From NCBI RefSeq assembly GCF_026626705.1, contig NZ_JAPNKC010000001.1, positions 8,760,001 through 8,824,000 of the forward strand: a DNA stretch of 64,000 nt, given 5' to 3'. Source of the stretch: Pyxidicoccus sp. MSG2 (lineage in GTDB: Bacteria; Myxococcota; Myxococcia; Myxococcales; Myxococcaceae). Shown one piece after another: positions 23,965-33,771 of this stretch. The number at the start of each line of letters is the position of its first letter. The stretch's first letter is position 1. The position numbers and the translations under genes are program-made. The notes beneath the pieces are model-generated. The model did not search any database and had not been told where the DNA came from. It saw only the letters and a list, made by a program, of their open reading frames with translations.

Positions 23965-24016
23965 CTGAAGTCACGAGAGCGCGGCCCGGCCCGGCCGCGC
24001 TCGCCCCCACACCCCT

Positions 24017-25417
24017 ATGTCAGCCCGATTCAACGACGATGAGGTGGTGCAGGCGACCGGGGCCACCCGGCGCGGAGGTCCGGCCCCGGCCGCGTTCTCC
24101 GCGGTCTGCACCGACACGCGCTCGCTCACCCCGGGCTGTCTCTTCGTGGCCCTCGTCGGCGAGCGCTTCGACGCGCACGCCTTCGTGGATGCGGCGGCGA
24201 AGGGTGGGGCGGCTGGCGCCGTCGTCGGGCGCGGGCGCACGCTGCCCGCGCTGCCGGAGGGCTTCCCCCTCTACGAGGTGGAGGACACGCTGATGGCGCT
24301 GGGGGCCCTCGGCCGCCACCACCGGCAGCACTTCAAGATTCCCCTCTGCGCGGTGGGCGGCTCCAACGGGAAGACGACCACCAAGGAGATGGTGGGCGCC
24401 ATCCTCGCCACGCGCGGGCCGGCCCTGAAGACGGAGGGCAACCTCAACAACGAGATTGGCGTCCCGCTGACGCTCTTCCGCCTGGAGCCCCAGCACGTGG
24501 CGGCCGTCATCGAGGTGGGCATGAACCGCCCCGGTGAGATTGAACGGCTCACCCGCGTGGTGCGGCCGGATGCCGGTGTCATCACCGTCGTCCAGCCCGA
24601 GCACCTGGAAGGCCTGGGCAGCATCGAGGGCGTGGCGGAGGCGGAAGGGGAGATGTTCCGCGAGCTGGGCCCCACGTCCACGGTGGTCGTGAATGTGGAC
24701 GACCCGCTCATCCCGAAGCAGGCCGCGCGGAGCAAGGCGAAGCAGCTGACCTTCGGCCGGGCGGAGGGCGCGGACGTGCGGCTCACGGCGGTGGAGACGC
24801 GCGGCCGCGAGGGCATGGTGGCCACGGTGCGCTACTCCGGCCGTGACTGGCCGGTGCGGCTGCACTTCATCGGTCCGCACAACGCGCAGAACGCCACGGC
24901 GGCCTTCGCGCTGGCGCTGGCGCTGGGCTACTCGCCGGAGGAGTGCGTGCGCGGCCTGGAGACGGCGCGGCCGTACGCGCGGCGCCTCAACGTGGTGGAT
25001 GGCAAGGGCGGCGTGACGGTGATTGACGACTGTTACAACGCCAACCCGGCCTCCATGGACGCGGCGCTGGAGACGCTGGGCACGCTGGTGCCCGCAGGCG
25101 GCCGTCCGGTGGTGGTGCTGGGGGACATGCTGGAGCTGGGCCCGGGCGAGCTGGAAGAGCACTCGCGCCTGGGCGGGCGCGTTCCCGGGCACGCGAAGCT
25201 CGCGGCCTTCTTCGGTCCCCGCTCCGTCAAGGGGTGGGAGGCCGCTTCCATGGGCAATTCCGCTGCCCACTTCACCGAGATTGAGCCGCTGGTGGCCTGG
25301 CTGTCGCCCCAACTGCGCGCGGGTGACGTGGTGCTGGTGAAGGCCAGCCGTGGCATGCGGCTGGAACGGGTGGTGGCGGCGCTGACGGGCGCGCCAGCCC
25401 CCGGAGGAACTCACTAG
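24017..25417 (+). CDS. murF: MurF, UDP-MurNAc-pentapeptide synthetase
   Basis: A 466-residue Mur ligase that joins D-Ala-D-Ala to the UDP-MurNAc-tripeptide, the last cytoplasmic step of the stem peptide. Conserved features are the N-terminal DTRSLTPGCLFVALVGERFD block, ATP loop GGSNGKTTTKEM, NLNNEIGVPLTLFRL, IEVGMNRPGEIERL, and IDDCYNANPASMDAAL near the C-terminal domain. ATG 24017 lacks a strong ribosome-binding site but gives the correct N-terminus. The TAG stop shares its last base with the GTG start of mraY, so the two are coupled. Confidence 0.97.
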   Translation: MSARFNDDEVVQATGATRRGGPAPAAFSAVCTDTRSLTPGCLFVALVGERFDAHAFVDAAAKGGAAGAVVGRGRTLPALPEGFPLYEVEDTLMALGALGRHHRQHFKIPLCAVGGSNGKTTTKEMVGAILATRGPALKTEGNLNNEIGVPLTLFRLEPQHVAAVIEVGMNRPGEIERLTRVVRPDAGVITVVQPEHLEGLGSIEGVAEAEGEMFRELGPTSTVVVNVDDPLIPKQAARSKAKQLTFGRAEGADVRLTAVETRGREGMVATVRYSGRDWPVRLHFIGPHNAQNATAAFALALALGYSPEECVRGLETARPYARRLNVVDGKGGVTVIDDCYNANPASMDAALETLGTLVPAGGRPVVVLGDMLELGPGELEEHSRLGGRVPGHAKLAAFFGPRSVKGWEAASMGNSAAHFTEIEPLVAWLSPQLRAGDVVLVKASRGMRLERVVAALTGAPAPGGTH

Positions 25418-26595
25418 TGCTGTATCTCCTCTACGAGCTCATCCAGAACACGGAAGCCGGGCGCGTCCTCAACTTCCTGCGCTACCCCACCTTCCGCATC
25501 ATCGCCGCGGGCGTCTTCGCCCTGCTGCTCGGCATGCTCATCGGTCCCCGGCTCATTGCCCGCCTGCGGCTGAAGCAGCACGGGCAGAGCAACGTGCGCG
25601 AGGACACGCCGGACACGCACCAGAAGAAGAAGGGCACGCCCACCATGGGCGGCTCGCTCATCCTCATCTGCATCGCCGCCGGTACGCTGCTGTTCGCGGA
25701 CCTGGGCAGCCGTGGCGTGTGGGTGATGCTGCTGCTCACCTTCGGCTACGGCTTCATCGGCTTCCTGGATGACTGGCTGAAGCTGTCCAAGCGCAACTCG
25801 AAGGGGCTCGCCGGCCGCAAGAAGATGGTGCTGCAGACCTTCTTCTTCCTCGTCGCGGTGTTCGGCCTGCTCACCACGTGGACGCACCCGGACGGCTCCT
25901 TCGGGCCCACGCTGCTCATCAACACGAAGCTGACGGTGCCCTTCATCCCCACGCGCTGGTTCAACCCGGACCTGGGCTGGTTCTACGTCGTCTTCGCGTG
26001 GATCGTCATCGTCGGCACCTCCAACGCCGTCAACCTCACCGACGGCCTGGACGGCCTGGCGATTGTCCCCACCATCGTCTCCGCCATCACCTTCGCGGTG
26101 CTCTGCTACGTGGCGGGCACCACGCTGAGCATCGCGGACTCGGAATTGGTGAACGGGGTGCCAAAACTCGTGGCCACGCCGCTGTACCAGTACCTGGGCA
26201 TCCTCCAGGTGCCGGGCGGCGCGGAGCTGGCCGTGTTCTGCGCGGCCATTGTCGGCGCGGGCATCTCCTTCCTCTGGTTCAACACCTATCCGGCCTCCGT
26301 CTTCATGGGCGACATCGGCTCGCTGGCGCTGGGTGGCGCGCTGGGCGGCCTGGCCGTCCTGTCCAAGAACGAGGTGGTGTCCGCCATCATCCACGGCATC
26401 TTCTTCGCCGAGGCGCTGAGCGTGATGATTCAGGTGGCCTCCTTCAAGATGACGGGCAAGCGCGTCTTCAAGATGGCGCCGGTGCACCACCACTTCGAGC
26501 TGAAGGGCCTGGCCGAGCCGAAGATCATCGTCCGTTTCTGGATCGTCTCCATCCTCTGTGGTGGCGTGGCGCTCCTGTCGCTCAAGCTGCGCTGA
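25417..26595 (+). CDS. mraY: MraY, phospho-MurNAc-pentapeptide translocase (lipid I synthase)
   Basis: A 392-residue, ten-helix membrane enzyme that transfers phospho-MurNAc-pentapeptide to undecaprenyl phosphate, producing lipid I. The signatures are all present: KKKGTPTMGG, GFLDDWLK, NAVNLTDGLDGLA, FMGDIGSLALGGALG and the HHHFELKG loop near the C-terminus. The first loop and the Asp residues of the LDD and TDGLD motifs bind magnesium and substrate. GTG start at 25417 overlaps the murF stop by one base. A 35-residue insertion-like segment (TLSIADSELVNGVPKLVATP) makes it slightly longer than the usual 360 residues; the same region is extended in many Gram-negative MraY proteins. Confidence 0.97.
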   Translation: MLYLLYELIQNTEAGRVLNFLRYPTFRIIAAGVFALLLGMLIGPRLIARLRLKQHGQSNVREDTPDTHQKKKGTPTMGGSLILICIAAGTLLFADLGSRGVWVMLLLTFGYGFIGFLDDWLKLSKRNSKGLAGRKKMVLQTFFFLVAVFGLLTTWTHPDGSFGPTLLINTKLTVPFIPTRWFNPDLGWFYVVFAWIVIVGTSNAVNLTDGLDGLAIVPTIVSAITFAVLCYVAGTTLSIADSELVNGVPKLVATPLYQYLGILQVPGGAELAVFCAAIVGAGISFLWFNTYPASVFMGDIGSLALGGALGGLAVLSKNEVVSAIIHGIFFAEALSVMIQVASFKMTGKRVFKMAPVHHHFELKGLAEPKIIVRFWIVSILCGGVALLSLKLR

Positions 26596-26619
26596 AACCG
26601 CGGCAAAGGGGGCTCGGCC

Positions 26620-27987
26620 ATGTCGTTGTCGCTGTCCGGTCAGAAGGTCCTCGTCTACGGGCTGGCGAAGAGTGGCGTGGCGGCGCTGCGCCTCCTGCGC
26701 CAGCACGGCGCTCACGTCACGGCGCTGGATGCGCGCACCGAGGACGCGCTGGGCGAGGTGGGCCGCGAGGTGAAGGCCCTCGGCGCTTCGCTCGTCACCG
26801 GCCCGGTGCCTCCGGGCCTGCTCGCGTCGCAGGACCTGGTGGTGGTGAGCCCCGGTGTGCCGCTGGCGCTTCCGGAGATTGAAGCGGCGCGCACCGCGGG
26901 CGTGGCGGTGTGGGGCGAGGTGGAGCTGGCCTCGCGCTTCCTCACCGAGGTGCCCCTGTTCGGGATTACGGGCACCAACGGAAAGAGCACCACCACGGCG
27001 CTCACCGGCGAGCTCTTCCTGCGCGGCGGCCAGCGTACCTTCGTGGGCGGCAACCTGGGCCGGCCCTTCTCCGAGGCCGCCCTGGCCCCGAAGGACTGGG
27101 ACGCGCTGGTGGTGGAGCTGTCCAGCTTCCAGCTCGAGGGCATCCGCACCCTGCGCCCGCGCGGCGCCGCCATCCTCAACCTCACGCCGGACCACCTGGA
27201 CCGGTACGCCACCCACGCCGACTACGGCGCGGCGAAGGCTCGCATCTTTCAAAGCCAGCAGGCCGGGGACTTCGCGGTGGTCAACGCGGACGACGCGGAC
27301 GTGCTGGGGCTGGCGCGCGCGGCGAAGGTGCCCGTGTACGGCTTCGGCATGACGGGGCGCCCGGTGGCGGACGCGCCGAAGCTGGCGGGCCAGGCCATCG
27401 CGGAGGAGGGCGGGTTCCGGCTCGACTTCCTGAACGAGCACTACCGGCTCACCAACCGCGCGCTGCGCGGCGCGCACAATGCGCAGAACGCCATGGCGGC
27501 GGCACTGCTGGCGCGGCTGGGCGGCGTGCCGGCCGACGCGGTGCAGGCGGGACTGGACAGCTACCCGGGACTGCCGCACCGCATGGAGAGCGTGCGCGTG
27601 CTGGACGGCGTGGAGTGGGTGAACGACTCCAAGGCCACCAACGTGGACTCGGTGCTGGTGGCACTGCGCGCCTTCAAGGGCGACCTGTGGCTGATTGCCG
27701 GCGGCAAGGGAAAGGGCGCGCCGTACGCGCCCATGGTGGAGGAGGGGCGGGGCAAGGTGAAGGGCGTGCTCACCATCGGTCAGGACGCCGACGTCCTGGC
27801 AAAGGCGTATGCGGGCCAGGCGCCGGTGCATGCATGCGGCACGCTGGACGCGGCGGTGAAGAAGGCGCGCGAAGTGGCGAAGGCGGGGGACACGGTGCTG
27901 CTGTCGCCCGCGTGCGCGTCGTATGACCAGTTCAAGAACTTCGAGGACCGGGGCGACACCTTCAAACGCCTCGTCGGGGCGCTGTGA
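26620..27987 (+). CDS. murD: MurD, UDP-MurNAc-L-alanine:D-glutamate ligase
   Basis: A 455-residue Mur ligase that adds D-glutamate to UDP-MurNAc-L-Ala. The N-terminal Rossmann-like domain (KVLVYGLAKSGVAALRLL) is followed by SPGVPLALPEI, ATP loop GITGTNGKSTTTALTG, VVELSSFQLEGI, LNLTPDHLDRY, PHRMESVRVLDGVEWVNDSK, and the C-terminal LLSPACASYDQFKNFEDRG. These are typical MurD blocks. ATG 26620 lies 24 bp after mraY. Its TGA stop overlaps the ATG of ftsW. Confidence 0.97.
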   Translation: MSLSLSGQKVLVYGLAKSGVAALRLLRQHGAHVTALDARTEDALGEVGREVKALGASLVTGPVPPGLLASQDLVVVSPGVPLALPEIEAARTAGVAVWGEVELASRFLTEVPLFGITGTNGKSTTTALTGELFLRGGQRTFVGGNLGRPFSEAALAPKDWDALVVELSSFQLEGIRTLRPRGAAILNLTPDHLDRYATHADYGAAKARIFQSQQAGDFAVVNADDADVLGLARAAKVPVYGFGMTGRPVADAPKLAGQAIAEEGGFRLDFLNEHYRLTNRALRGAHNAQNAMAAALLARLGGVPADAVQAGLDSYPGLPHRMESVRVLDGVEWVNDSKATNVDSVLVALRAFKGDLWLIAGGKGKGAPYAPMVEEGRGKVKGVLTIGQDADVLAKAYAGQAPVHACGTLDAAVKKAREVAKAGDTVLLSPACASYDQFKNFEDRGDTFKRLVGAL

Positions 27988-29156
27988 TGGACATGAAGAC
28001 CACTCCTCCCGCGTCCGCCTCCGTGCGGTTCGACCCGATACTCCTGTGCGCCGTGCTCGGCCTCGTCACCTTCGGGCTGGTGATGGTGTACTCGGCCAGC
28101 GCGGTGCTGGCGCAGGACAAGCTGGGTGACAGCCTGTACTTCTTCAAGCGCCAGCTCACCGCGGCCGGCATGGGCGTGGTGGCCATGGCGGTGGCCATGA
28201 AGGTGGGCTGGCGCAAGCTGGCGCGCTGGGCGTACCCGCTGCTGCTCATCGCCATCGTCCTGCTGGTGGCGGTGGCCATCCCCGGCATCGGCACCACGGC
28301 GGGCGGCGCGCGCCGGTGGATTCGCCTGCCGGGCTTCAGCCTGCAGCCCGCGGAGTTGGCGAAGTTCGCCTGGGTCGTCTACCTGTCCTACTCGCTGGCG
28401 AAGAAGCGCGAGAAGGTGGCCACCTTCTCCGTGGGCTTCCTCCCGCACCTGGCCCTGTGTGGAGTGCTCGTCCTCCTGTGCATGCTCCAGCCGGACTTCG
28501 GCAGCAGCGTGCTGCTGGTGTTCATGCTCTTCGTGCTGCTCTTCGCGGCCGGGGCGAAGCTGAGCTACCTGGTGGGCTCGGTGCTGCTGGCGCTGCCCCT
28601 GGCGTACGTCGCGATTGCGACGAGCCCGTACCGCATGAAGCGCATCCTCGCCTTCCTGGACCCGTGGGCGCACCGGCACGACGTGGGCTACCAGGTGGCC
28701 GAGTCGCTGATGTCCATCGGCTCGGGCGGAGTGTCGGGCCTGGGGCTGGGGGACGGGCGGCAGAAGCTCTTCTTCCTGCCGGAGGCGCACACCGACTTCA
28801 TCTTCTCCATCATCGGCGAGGAGACGGGGCTGATAGGCGTGGGGTTGCTGGTGACGCTGTACGGAATGGTGCTGTGGCGCGGGGTGCGCGCCAGCCTGGC
28901 CGCGGGGGAGACGTTCGGCACGTACCTGGGGCTGGGCATCACCTCCATCATCGCGTTCCAGGCCACGGTGAACATGTGCGTGGCCATGGGGCTGCTGCCC
29001 ACGAAGGGGCTGACGCTGCCCTTCGTCTCGTACGGAGGAACTTCCTTGGTGGTGCTGATGGGAGCGGCGGGGGTGCTGTTGTCCTTGAGCGCGAATGCCG
29101 AGCCGGCAACACGCGCCACGCGGACGGGCACGGACATGCGGGAGGTGACGGCGTGA
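27987..29156 (+). CDS. ftsW: FtsW, SEDS septal peptidoglycan glycosyltransferase
   Basis: A 389-residue polytopic protein of the SEDS family, which polymerises lipid II at the septum in partnership with FtsI. It has about nine or ten membrane helices and the family blocks VMVYSASAVLAQDK, GGARRWIRLPGFSLQPAELAK, LQPDFGSS, GYQVAESLMSIGSGGVSGLG, LPEAHTDFIFSIIGEE and PFVSYGGTSL. The Asp in the large loop needed for activity is within QPDFGSS/AHTDFIF. The start ATG 27987 shares a base with the murD stop; a GTG three bases earlier is an alternative. Its stop overlaps murG as GTGA. Confidence 0.96.
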   Translation: MDMKTTPPASASVRFDPILLCAVLGLVTFGLVMVYSASAVLAQDKLGDSLYFFKRQLTAAGMGVVAMAVAMKVGWRKLARWAYPLLLIAIVLLVAVAIPGIGTTAGGARRWIRLPGFSLQPAELAKFAWVVYLSYSLAKKREKVATFSVGFLPHLALCGVLVLLCMLQPDFGSSVLLVFMLFVLLFAAGAKLSYLVGSVLLALPLAYVAIATSPYRMKRILAFLDPWAHRHDVGYQVAESLMSIGSGGVSGLGLGDGRQKLFFLPEAHTDFIFSIIGEETGLIGVGLLVTLYGMVLWRGVRASLAAGETFGTYLGLGITSIIAFQATVNMCVAMGLLPTKGLTLPFVSYGGTSLVVLMGAAGVLLSLSANAEPATRATRTGTDMREVTA

Positions 29157-30298
29157 AGGTCCTCATCGCGGGCGGCGGCACCGGTGGCCATCTCTTCCCG
29201 GGCATCGCCCTGGCGGAAGAGGTGACGACGCGTCACCATGGCAACGAGGTGGTCTTCGTGGGCACCGAGCGGGGCCTCGAGGCGCGCGTGGTGCCGAAGG
29301 AGGGCTACCCGCTGGAGTTGGTGAAGGTGCAGGGCCTCAAGGGGAAGAACCTGTTCGCCTTCATCAAGGCGCTCTTCGCCCTGCCGCTGGCCTTCATCGA
29401 GTCGTTCCGCATCCTCGCCCGGCAGAAGCCGGACGTGGTGGTGGGCGTGGGCGGCTACGCCAGCGGGCCGGTGGTGCTGGCCGCATGGCTGATGGGCATC
29501 CCCACCGCGATTCAGGAACAGAACGCGCTGCCGGGCCTCACCAACAAGCTGCTGGGCAAGGTGGTTCGCGTCGTCTTCACCGCCTTCGAGGGCGCGCACC
29601 GCTTCTTCCCGGAGAAGAAGGTGCAGCTCATCGGCAACCCCATCCGCCGCAAGCTGATGGACAACTACCTGCGCAGCCACGTGGCGCACGAGAAGTTCTC
29701 GCTGCTCGTCTTCGGCGGCAGCCTGGGCGCGCGCGGCATCAATCAGCGGATGATTGAGGCGTTGAACTCCCTGGGCGACCTGAAGGACGGGCTGCACTTC
29801 GTCCACCAGACGGGGAAGAACGACCTGGAGCAGGTGCGCAAGGGCTACGCGGAGAAGGGCTTCCAGGCGGACGTGGTGGAGTTCATCGACGACATGTCGA
29901 GCGCGTACGCGAAGGCGGACCTCGTCGTCTGTCGCGCCGGGGCCACCACGCTGGCGGAGCTGACCGTGTGCAAGAAGGCCAGCATCCTCATTCCCTTTCC
30001 TCACGCCACGGATGACCACCAGGCCGTGAATGCGAAGGCACTCGTGGACGCGGGCGCGGCGCTGATGTTCCGCGAGTCGGAGCTCACCGGGGAGAAGCTG
30101 GCGGAGGTCATCCGCACCCTGAAGAGCGACCCGGCGAAGCTGAAGAACATGGAGAAGAAGGCGGGCCTGCTGGGCCGCCCGGAGGCAGCCAAGGAGCTGG
30201 CGGACGTCTGCGTGGACCTGATGGTGCAGGCGTGGGGCCCCAATGGTAGGGAGCGCGCCCCCACCGAGCCGAAGAAGGCGCCGAGGAGCCACTCGTGA
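29153..30298 (+). CDS. murG: MurG, lipid II synthase (GlcNAc transferase)
   Basis: A 381-residue GT-B glycosyltransferase that adds GlcNAc to lipid I at the inner face of the membrane. N-terminal [20 protein letters not shown] contains the first G-loop; then [48 protein letters not shown], and the UDP-sugar site [20 protein letters not shown] with [17 protein letters not shown]. The GTG start at 29153 overlaps the ftsW stop; the open frame upstream lies within ftsW and is not used. The C-terminus has a 25-residue basic, low-complexity tail. The stop overlaps murC as GTGA. Confidence 0.97.
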   Translation: MKVLIAGGGTGGHLFPGIALAEEVTTRHHGNEVVFVGTERGLEARVVPKEGYPLELVKVQGLKGKNLFAFIKALFALPLAFIESFRILARQKPDVVVGVGGYASGPVVLAAWLMGIPTAIQEQNALPGLTNKLLGKVVRVVFTAFEGAHRFFPEKKVQLIGNPIRRKLMDNYLRSHVAHEKFSLLVFGGSLGARGINQRMIEALNSLGDLKDGLHFVHQTGKNDLEQVRKGYAEKGFQADVVEFIDDMSSAYAKADLVVCRAGATTLAELTVCKKASILIPFPHATDDHQAVNAKALVDAGAALMFRESELTGEKLAEVIRTLKSDPAKLKNMEKKAGLLGRPEAAKELADVCVDLMVQAWGPNGRERAPTEPKKAPRSHS

Positions 30299-31713
30299 CG
30301 AAGAACAAGCCCGTCAGCCTCTTCAAGACGCGCCACGCCGCGCAGGTGCACTTCGTGGGCATCGGCGGCATCGGCATGAGCGGCATCGCCGAGGTGCTGC
30401 TCAACCTGGGCTACCGGGTGTCCGGCAGCGACTTGAAGGAGAGCGACATCACCCGGCGCCTGACGCGCATGGGGGCCACCATCTTCGAGGGGCACAAGGC
30501 GCAGAACCTCGTCCAGGCGGACGTGGTGGTCATCTCCTCCGCGGTGCGCAAGGACAACCCGGAGGTCGTCACCGCGCGGCAGCGGAAGATTCCCGTCATC
30601 CCCCGCGCGGAGATGCTCGCGGAGTTGATGCGCCTGAAGTACTCCGTCGCGGTGGCGGGCAGCCACGGCAAGACGACGACGACGTCCATGGTGGCCACGG
30701 TGCTGAGCGCCGCGGGGTTGGACCCGACGGCGGTGGTGGGCGGCAAGGTGAACGTGCTCGACTCCAACGCCAAGCTGGGCAAGAGCGAGCTGATGGTGGT
30801 GGAGGCGGACGAGAGCGACGGCAGCTTCCTCAAGCTGCACCCGTCCATCTCCATCGTCACCAACATCGACCCGGAGCACATGGACCACTACGGCACGCTG
30901 GACACGCTCCAGTCCGCCTTCGTGGAGTTCTGCAACCGGGTGCCCTTCTACGGCCTCAACGTCCTCTGCCTGGACAACCCCAACGTCCAGGCACTGCTGC
31001 CGCGGATTGAGAAGCGCTTCGTCACCTACGGCAGTTCGCATATGGCGGACTACCGGCTGGAGAACATCCAACTGGACGGCTTCACCACCACCTTCCAGGC
31101 CTTCCGCCGGGACGAGCCGCTGGGCGAGTTCCGCGTGCGCATGGTGGGCGCGCACAACGCCTTCAACGCGCTGGCCGTCATCGCCGTGGCGGAGGAGATG
31201 GACATCCCGCTGGAGACGGTGCGCGGCGCGCTGGCCGAGTTCGGCGGCGTGCAGCGGCGCTTCACCGTGCGCGGCGAGGCGCAGGGCATCACCGTGGTGG
31301 ACGACTACGGGCACCACCCCACCGAGGTCATGGCCACGCTGGCCGGCGCGCGCAAGGCCTTCGGCCGCCGCGTGGTGGTGGCCTTCCAGCCGCACCGCTA
31401 CACGCGCACCCACGACTTGATGAAGGAGTTCTCCACCTCGTTCAACGACGCGGACGTGCTCTTCGTCACCAGCGTCTACGCGGCGGGCGAGGAGCGGATT
31501 GCGGGCGCCACCGGCGACGCGCTGGCGGACGCCATCCGCGCGCACGGCCACCGTGACGTCACCTTCGTGGAGAAGCGCACCGAATTGCCGGCGGCGCTGC
31601 TGCCCCGGCTGCGCGAGGGCGACCTGGTGCTCACGCTGGGCGCGGGCGACATCACCCAGGTGGGGCCGGACCTGCTCACCCTGCTGGGCACCTCCTCTTT
31701 GTCGAAGGGCTGA
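30295..31713 (+). CDS. murC: MurC, UDP-MurNAc:L-alanine ligase
   Basis: A 472-residue Mur ligase, first amino-acid addition of peptidoglycan synthesis. N-terminal [19 protein letters not shown] is diagnostic of Mur[17 protein letters not shown], the ATP loop [38 protein letters not shown] and [15 protein letters not shown] all match. The GTG start overlaps the murG stop. It is followed after only 5 bp by murB. Confidence 0.97.
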   Translation: MTKNKPVSLFKTRHAAQVHFVGIGGIGMSGIAEVLLNLGYRVSGSDLKESDITRRLTRMGATIFEGHKAQNLVQADVVVISSAVRKDNPEVVTARQRKIPVIPRAEMLAELMRLKYSVAVAGSHGKTTTTSMVATVLSAAGLDPTAVVGGKVNVLDSNAKLGKSELMVVEADESDGSFLKLHPSISIVTNIDPEHMDHYGTLDTLQSAFVEFCNRVPFYGLNVLCLDNPNVQALLPRIEKRFVTYGSSHMADYRLENIQLDGFTTTFQAFRRDEPLGEFRVRMVGAHNAFNALAVIAVAEEMDIPLETVRGALAEFGGVQRRFTVRGEAQGITVVDDYGHHPTEVMATLAGARKAFGRRVVVAFQPHRYTRTHDLMKEFSTSFNDADVLFVTSVYAAGEERIAGATGDALADAIRAHGHRDVTFVEKRTELPAALLPRLREGDLVLTLGAGDITQVGPDLLTLLGTSSLSKG

Positions 31714-31718
31714 GCCCC

Positions 31719-32654
31719 ATGGTCGAAGCGGGCGTGAGGACGGCGCTGGCGGAGCGCGTGGCGCGGCTGTCCGGCTGCGAGGTGAAGCCGGGCGAGCCCC
31801 TGGCCCCGCTCACCAGCGTTCGGGTGGGCGGCGCGGCGGAAGCGCTGGTGCGCCCGCGCTCGCCGGAGGCGCTGGTGGCGCTCCTGAAGCTGGCGCGCGA
31901 GGAGGGCATTCCCATCTCCATCCTCGGCGGTGGCGCCAACACGCTGGTGGGCGATGGCGGCGTGCCGGGCTTCACCCTGAAGCTGCCCGGAGACCTCTTT
32001 CCGGAAGTGGCGGACGTGGGCCCCGAGGAGGGCCGCCTCACGCTGGGCGCGGGCGCGGCCATCGTCCGGCTCATCAACCTCATGCGCGGCAATGCGCTGG
32101 TGGGCGCGGAGTTCCTCGCCGGTATTCCCGGCACGCTGGGCGGCGCGGTGGCCATGAATGCCGGCACCAAGAACGGAGAGGCCTTCCGTGCGATTGAGGC
32201 GGTGGAGGTCGCCACGGCGGACGGGGTGGGGTGGCTGGAGAAGGCTCGGATTCCGCACGCCTACCGTCATTCCGAATTGCCGCCGGACAGTGTGGTGACG
32301 CGGGTGCGCTTCCTCTTGAGAAAGGGGGACGTGCAGGCGTCCAAGGCCGCCATGGACGCGGACCTGGGCTACCGCAAGCGCACGCAGCCGCTGAGTCAGC
32401 CCAACTTCGGCAGCGTCTTCACCAACCCGCTGGGCGACCATGCCGGCAGGCTCATTGAATTGGTCGGCCTCAAGGGGCATACGCTGGGCCGCGCGCAGGT
32501 CTCCATCCTGCACGCCAACTGGATTGTGAATCTGGGCGGAGCCACCGCCCGTGACGTGCTGGGCCTCGTCACCCTCATGCAGCAGCGGGTGCGCGAGGAG
32601 ACCGGCGTCGACATGAAACCCGAAGTCAAGCGCGTGGGAGAGTTCCTGCCATGA
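31719..32654 (+). CDS. murB: MurB, UDP-enolpyruvoyl-GlcNAc reductase
   Basis: A 311-residue flavoprotein that reduces UDP-GlcNAc-enolpyruvate to UDP-MurNAc using NADPH. The FAD-binding part has TSVRVGGAAEALVRPRS, ISILGGGANTLVGDGGVPG and FLAGIPGTLGGAVAMNAGTK; the catalytic part has YRHSELPPDSVVTRVRF and FGSVFTNPLGDHAGRLIE. The S-x-F-x-NP block without the extra loop of the enteric enzyme indicates a type II MurB. ATG 31719 lies 5 bp after murC. The TGA stop overlaps the ddl start (ATGA). Confidence 0.96.
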   Translation: MVEAGVRTALAERVARLSGCEVKPGEPLAPLTSVRVGGAAEALVRPRSPEALVALLKLAREEGIPISILGGGANTLVGDGGVPGFTLKLPGDLFPEVADVGPEEGRLTLGAGAAIVRLINLMRGNALVGAEFLAGIPGTLGGAVAMNAGTKNGEAFRAIEAVEVATADGVGWLEKARIPHAYRHSELPPDSVVTRVRFLLRKGDVQASKAAMDADLGYRKRTQPLSQPNFGSVFTNPLGDHAGRLIELVGLKGHTLGRAQVSILHANWIVNLGGATARDVLGLVTLMQQRVREETGVDMKPEVKRVGEFLP

Positions 32655-33607
32655 CCCCGAATCGCGGCGCCTTCACGAAGGACGAGCTCAAGACGAAGCG
32701 CGTGGGCGTGCTCTATGGCGGCCTGTCCGCCGAGCGTGAAGTCTCCCTGCGCACCGGCGCGGCCGTGGCCGGAGCGCTGCGCTCGCTGGGCTACGACGTG
32801 GTGGAAGTGGACGTCGGCAAGGACCTGCCCGCGCGTCTCATCGCGGAGAAGGTGGACGTGGCGTGGCTGGCGGTGCACGGCCGCTATGGCGAGGACGGGT
32901 GCCTCCAGGGCCTGCTGGAGTCCATGTTCATCCCCTACAGCGGCAGCGGCGTGCTGGCCTCCGCGCTGGGCATGGACAAGGTGTACGCCAAGCAGGTCTT
33001 CGTCGCGTACGGCATCCCCACTCCGGCGTACCGCGCCTTCAAGGACGCGGAGTCGGCGCTGGCGGCGGCGGACTCGCTGCCCTTCCCCTTCCCGGTGGTG
33101 GTGAAGCCCAGCCGCGAGGGCAGCAGCGTGGGCGTTCATATCTGCAAGAAGCGCGAGGACTACGACGCCGCCGTGAAGGACGCGGCGAAGTACGCCGGCA
33201 CCCTGCTGGTGGAGCAGTTCGTCAAGGGACGCGAAGTGCAGGGTGGGGTGCTGGACGATGAGGCCCTCGGCGTCATCGAGGTGCGCGCCGCGCGCGAGTT
33301 CTACGACTACGAAGCCAAGTACAAGGCGGGCTCCGGTACTCAGTATCTCTTCCCCGCGCCCCTGCCTCCTGAGCAGTATGCCCGGGTGAACGAGGTGAGC
33401 CTGGCCGCGCACAAGGCCCTCGGCTGCAGCGGGGGCTCCCGGTCCGACGTCATCATCACCGAGGGGGGGGACGTGTTCCTGCTGGAGATCAACACGCTGC
33501 CCGGCATGACGGCCACCAGTCTCCTCCCCAAGATTGCCGCCGGACGTGGTATCGACTTCCCGGCCCTGTGTGAGCGCCTGCTGTTGGGCGCCTCCCTCAA
33601 GGCCTGA
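32651..33607 (+). CDS. ddl: D-alanine--D-alanine ligase
   Basis: A 318-residue ATP-grasp enzyme that makes the D-Ala-D-Ala dipeptide used by MurF. It has RVGVLYGGLSAEREVSLRTG, VDVAWLAVHGRYGEDGCLQG, the ATP-grasp Lys in VVVKPSREGSSVG, and the metal-binding LLEINTLPGMTATSLLPK. The block normally GCRGxxRxD reads GCSGGSRSDV here, with the catalytic Arg kept. The ATG overlaps murB. A 164-bp gap follows before ftsQ. Confidence 0.96.
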   Translation: MTPNRGAFTKDELKTKRVGVLYGGLSAEREVSLRTGAAVAGALRSLGYDVVEVDVGKDLPARLIAEKVDVAWLAVHGRYGEDGCLQGLLESMFIPYSGSGVLASALGMDKVYAKQVFVAYGIPTPAYRAFKDAESALAAADSLPFPFPVVVKPSREGSSVGVHICKKREDYDAAVKDAAKYAGTLLVEQFVKGREVQGGVLDDEALGVIEVRAAREFYDYEAKYKAGSGTQYLFPAPLPPEQYARVNEVSLAAHKALGCSGGSRSDVIITEGGDVFLLEINTLPGMTATSLLPKIAAGRGIDFPALCERLLLGASLKA

Positions 33608-33771
33608 GCCGCCCCCTCGCGGGCCCGACGCAACTTGGCGCCGGGCTTCGTCGAAAACCCCCGGAAGTCCCTGGCCCCGCACCCGCCGCCAGCGCTACAG
33701 CGACGTGCCTGTAGCCAAAAACTGGCGTGGAGATCCATCCGCGCGCAGCATGCGTGCGACCGTCCCGACCC
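33608..33771. other. 164-bp gap between ddl and ftsQ with imperfect hairpin
   Basis: The longest break inside the mraZ-ftsA series. Near its start an imperfect stem (GCCCGACGC at 33623 with GCGCCGGGC at 33638, one mismatch) could slow or attenuate transcription. No T-run or ORF with a ribosome-binding site is present. A separate ftsQA promoter here is possible but I cannot point to a clear one. Confidence 0.35.

Noticed and set aside
25414-27831. 805-codon minus-strand frame opposite mraY and murD
   Set aside because: Arg/His/Gln-rich antisense shadow of two certain genes.
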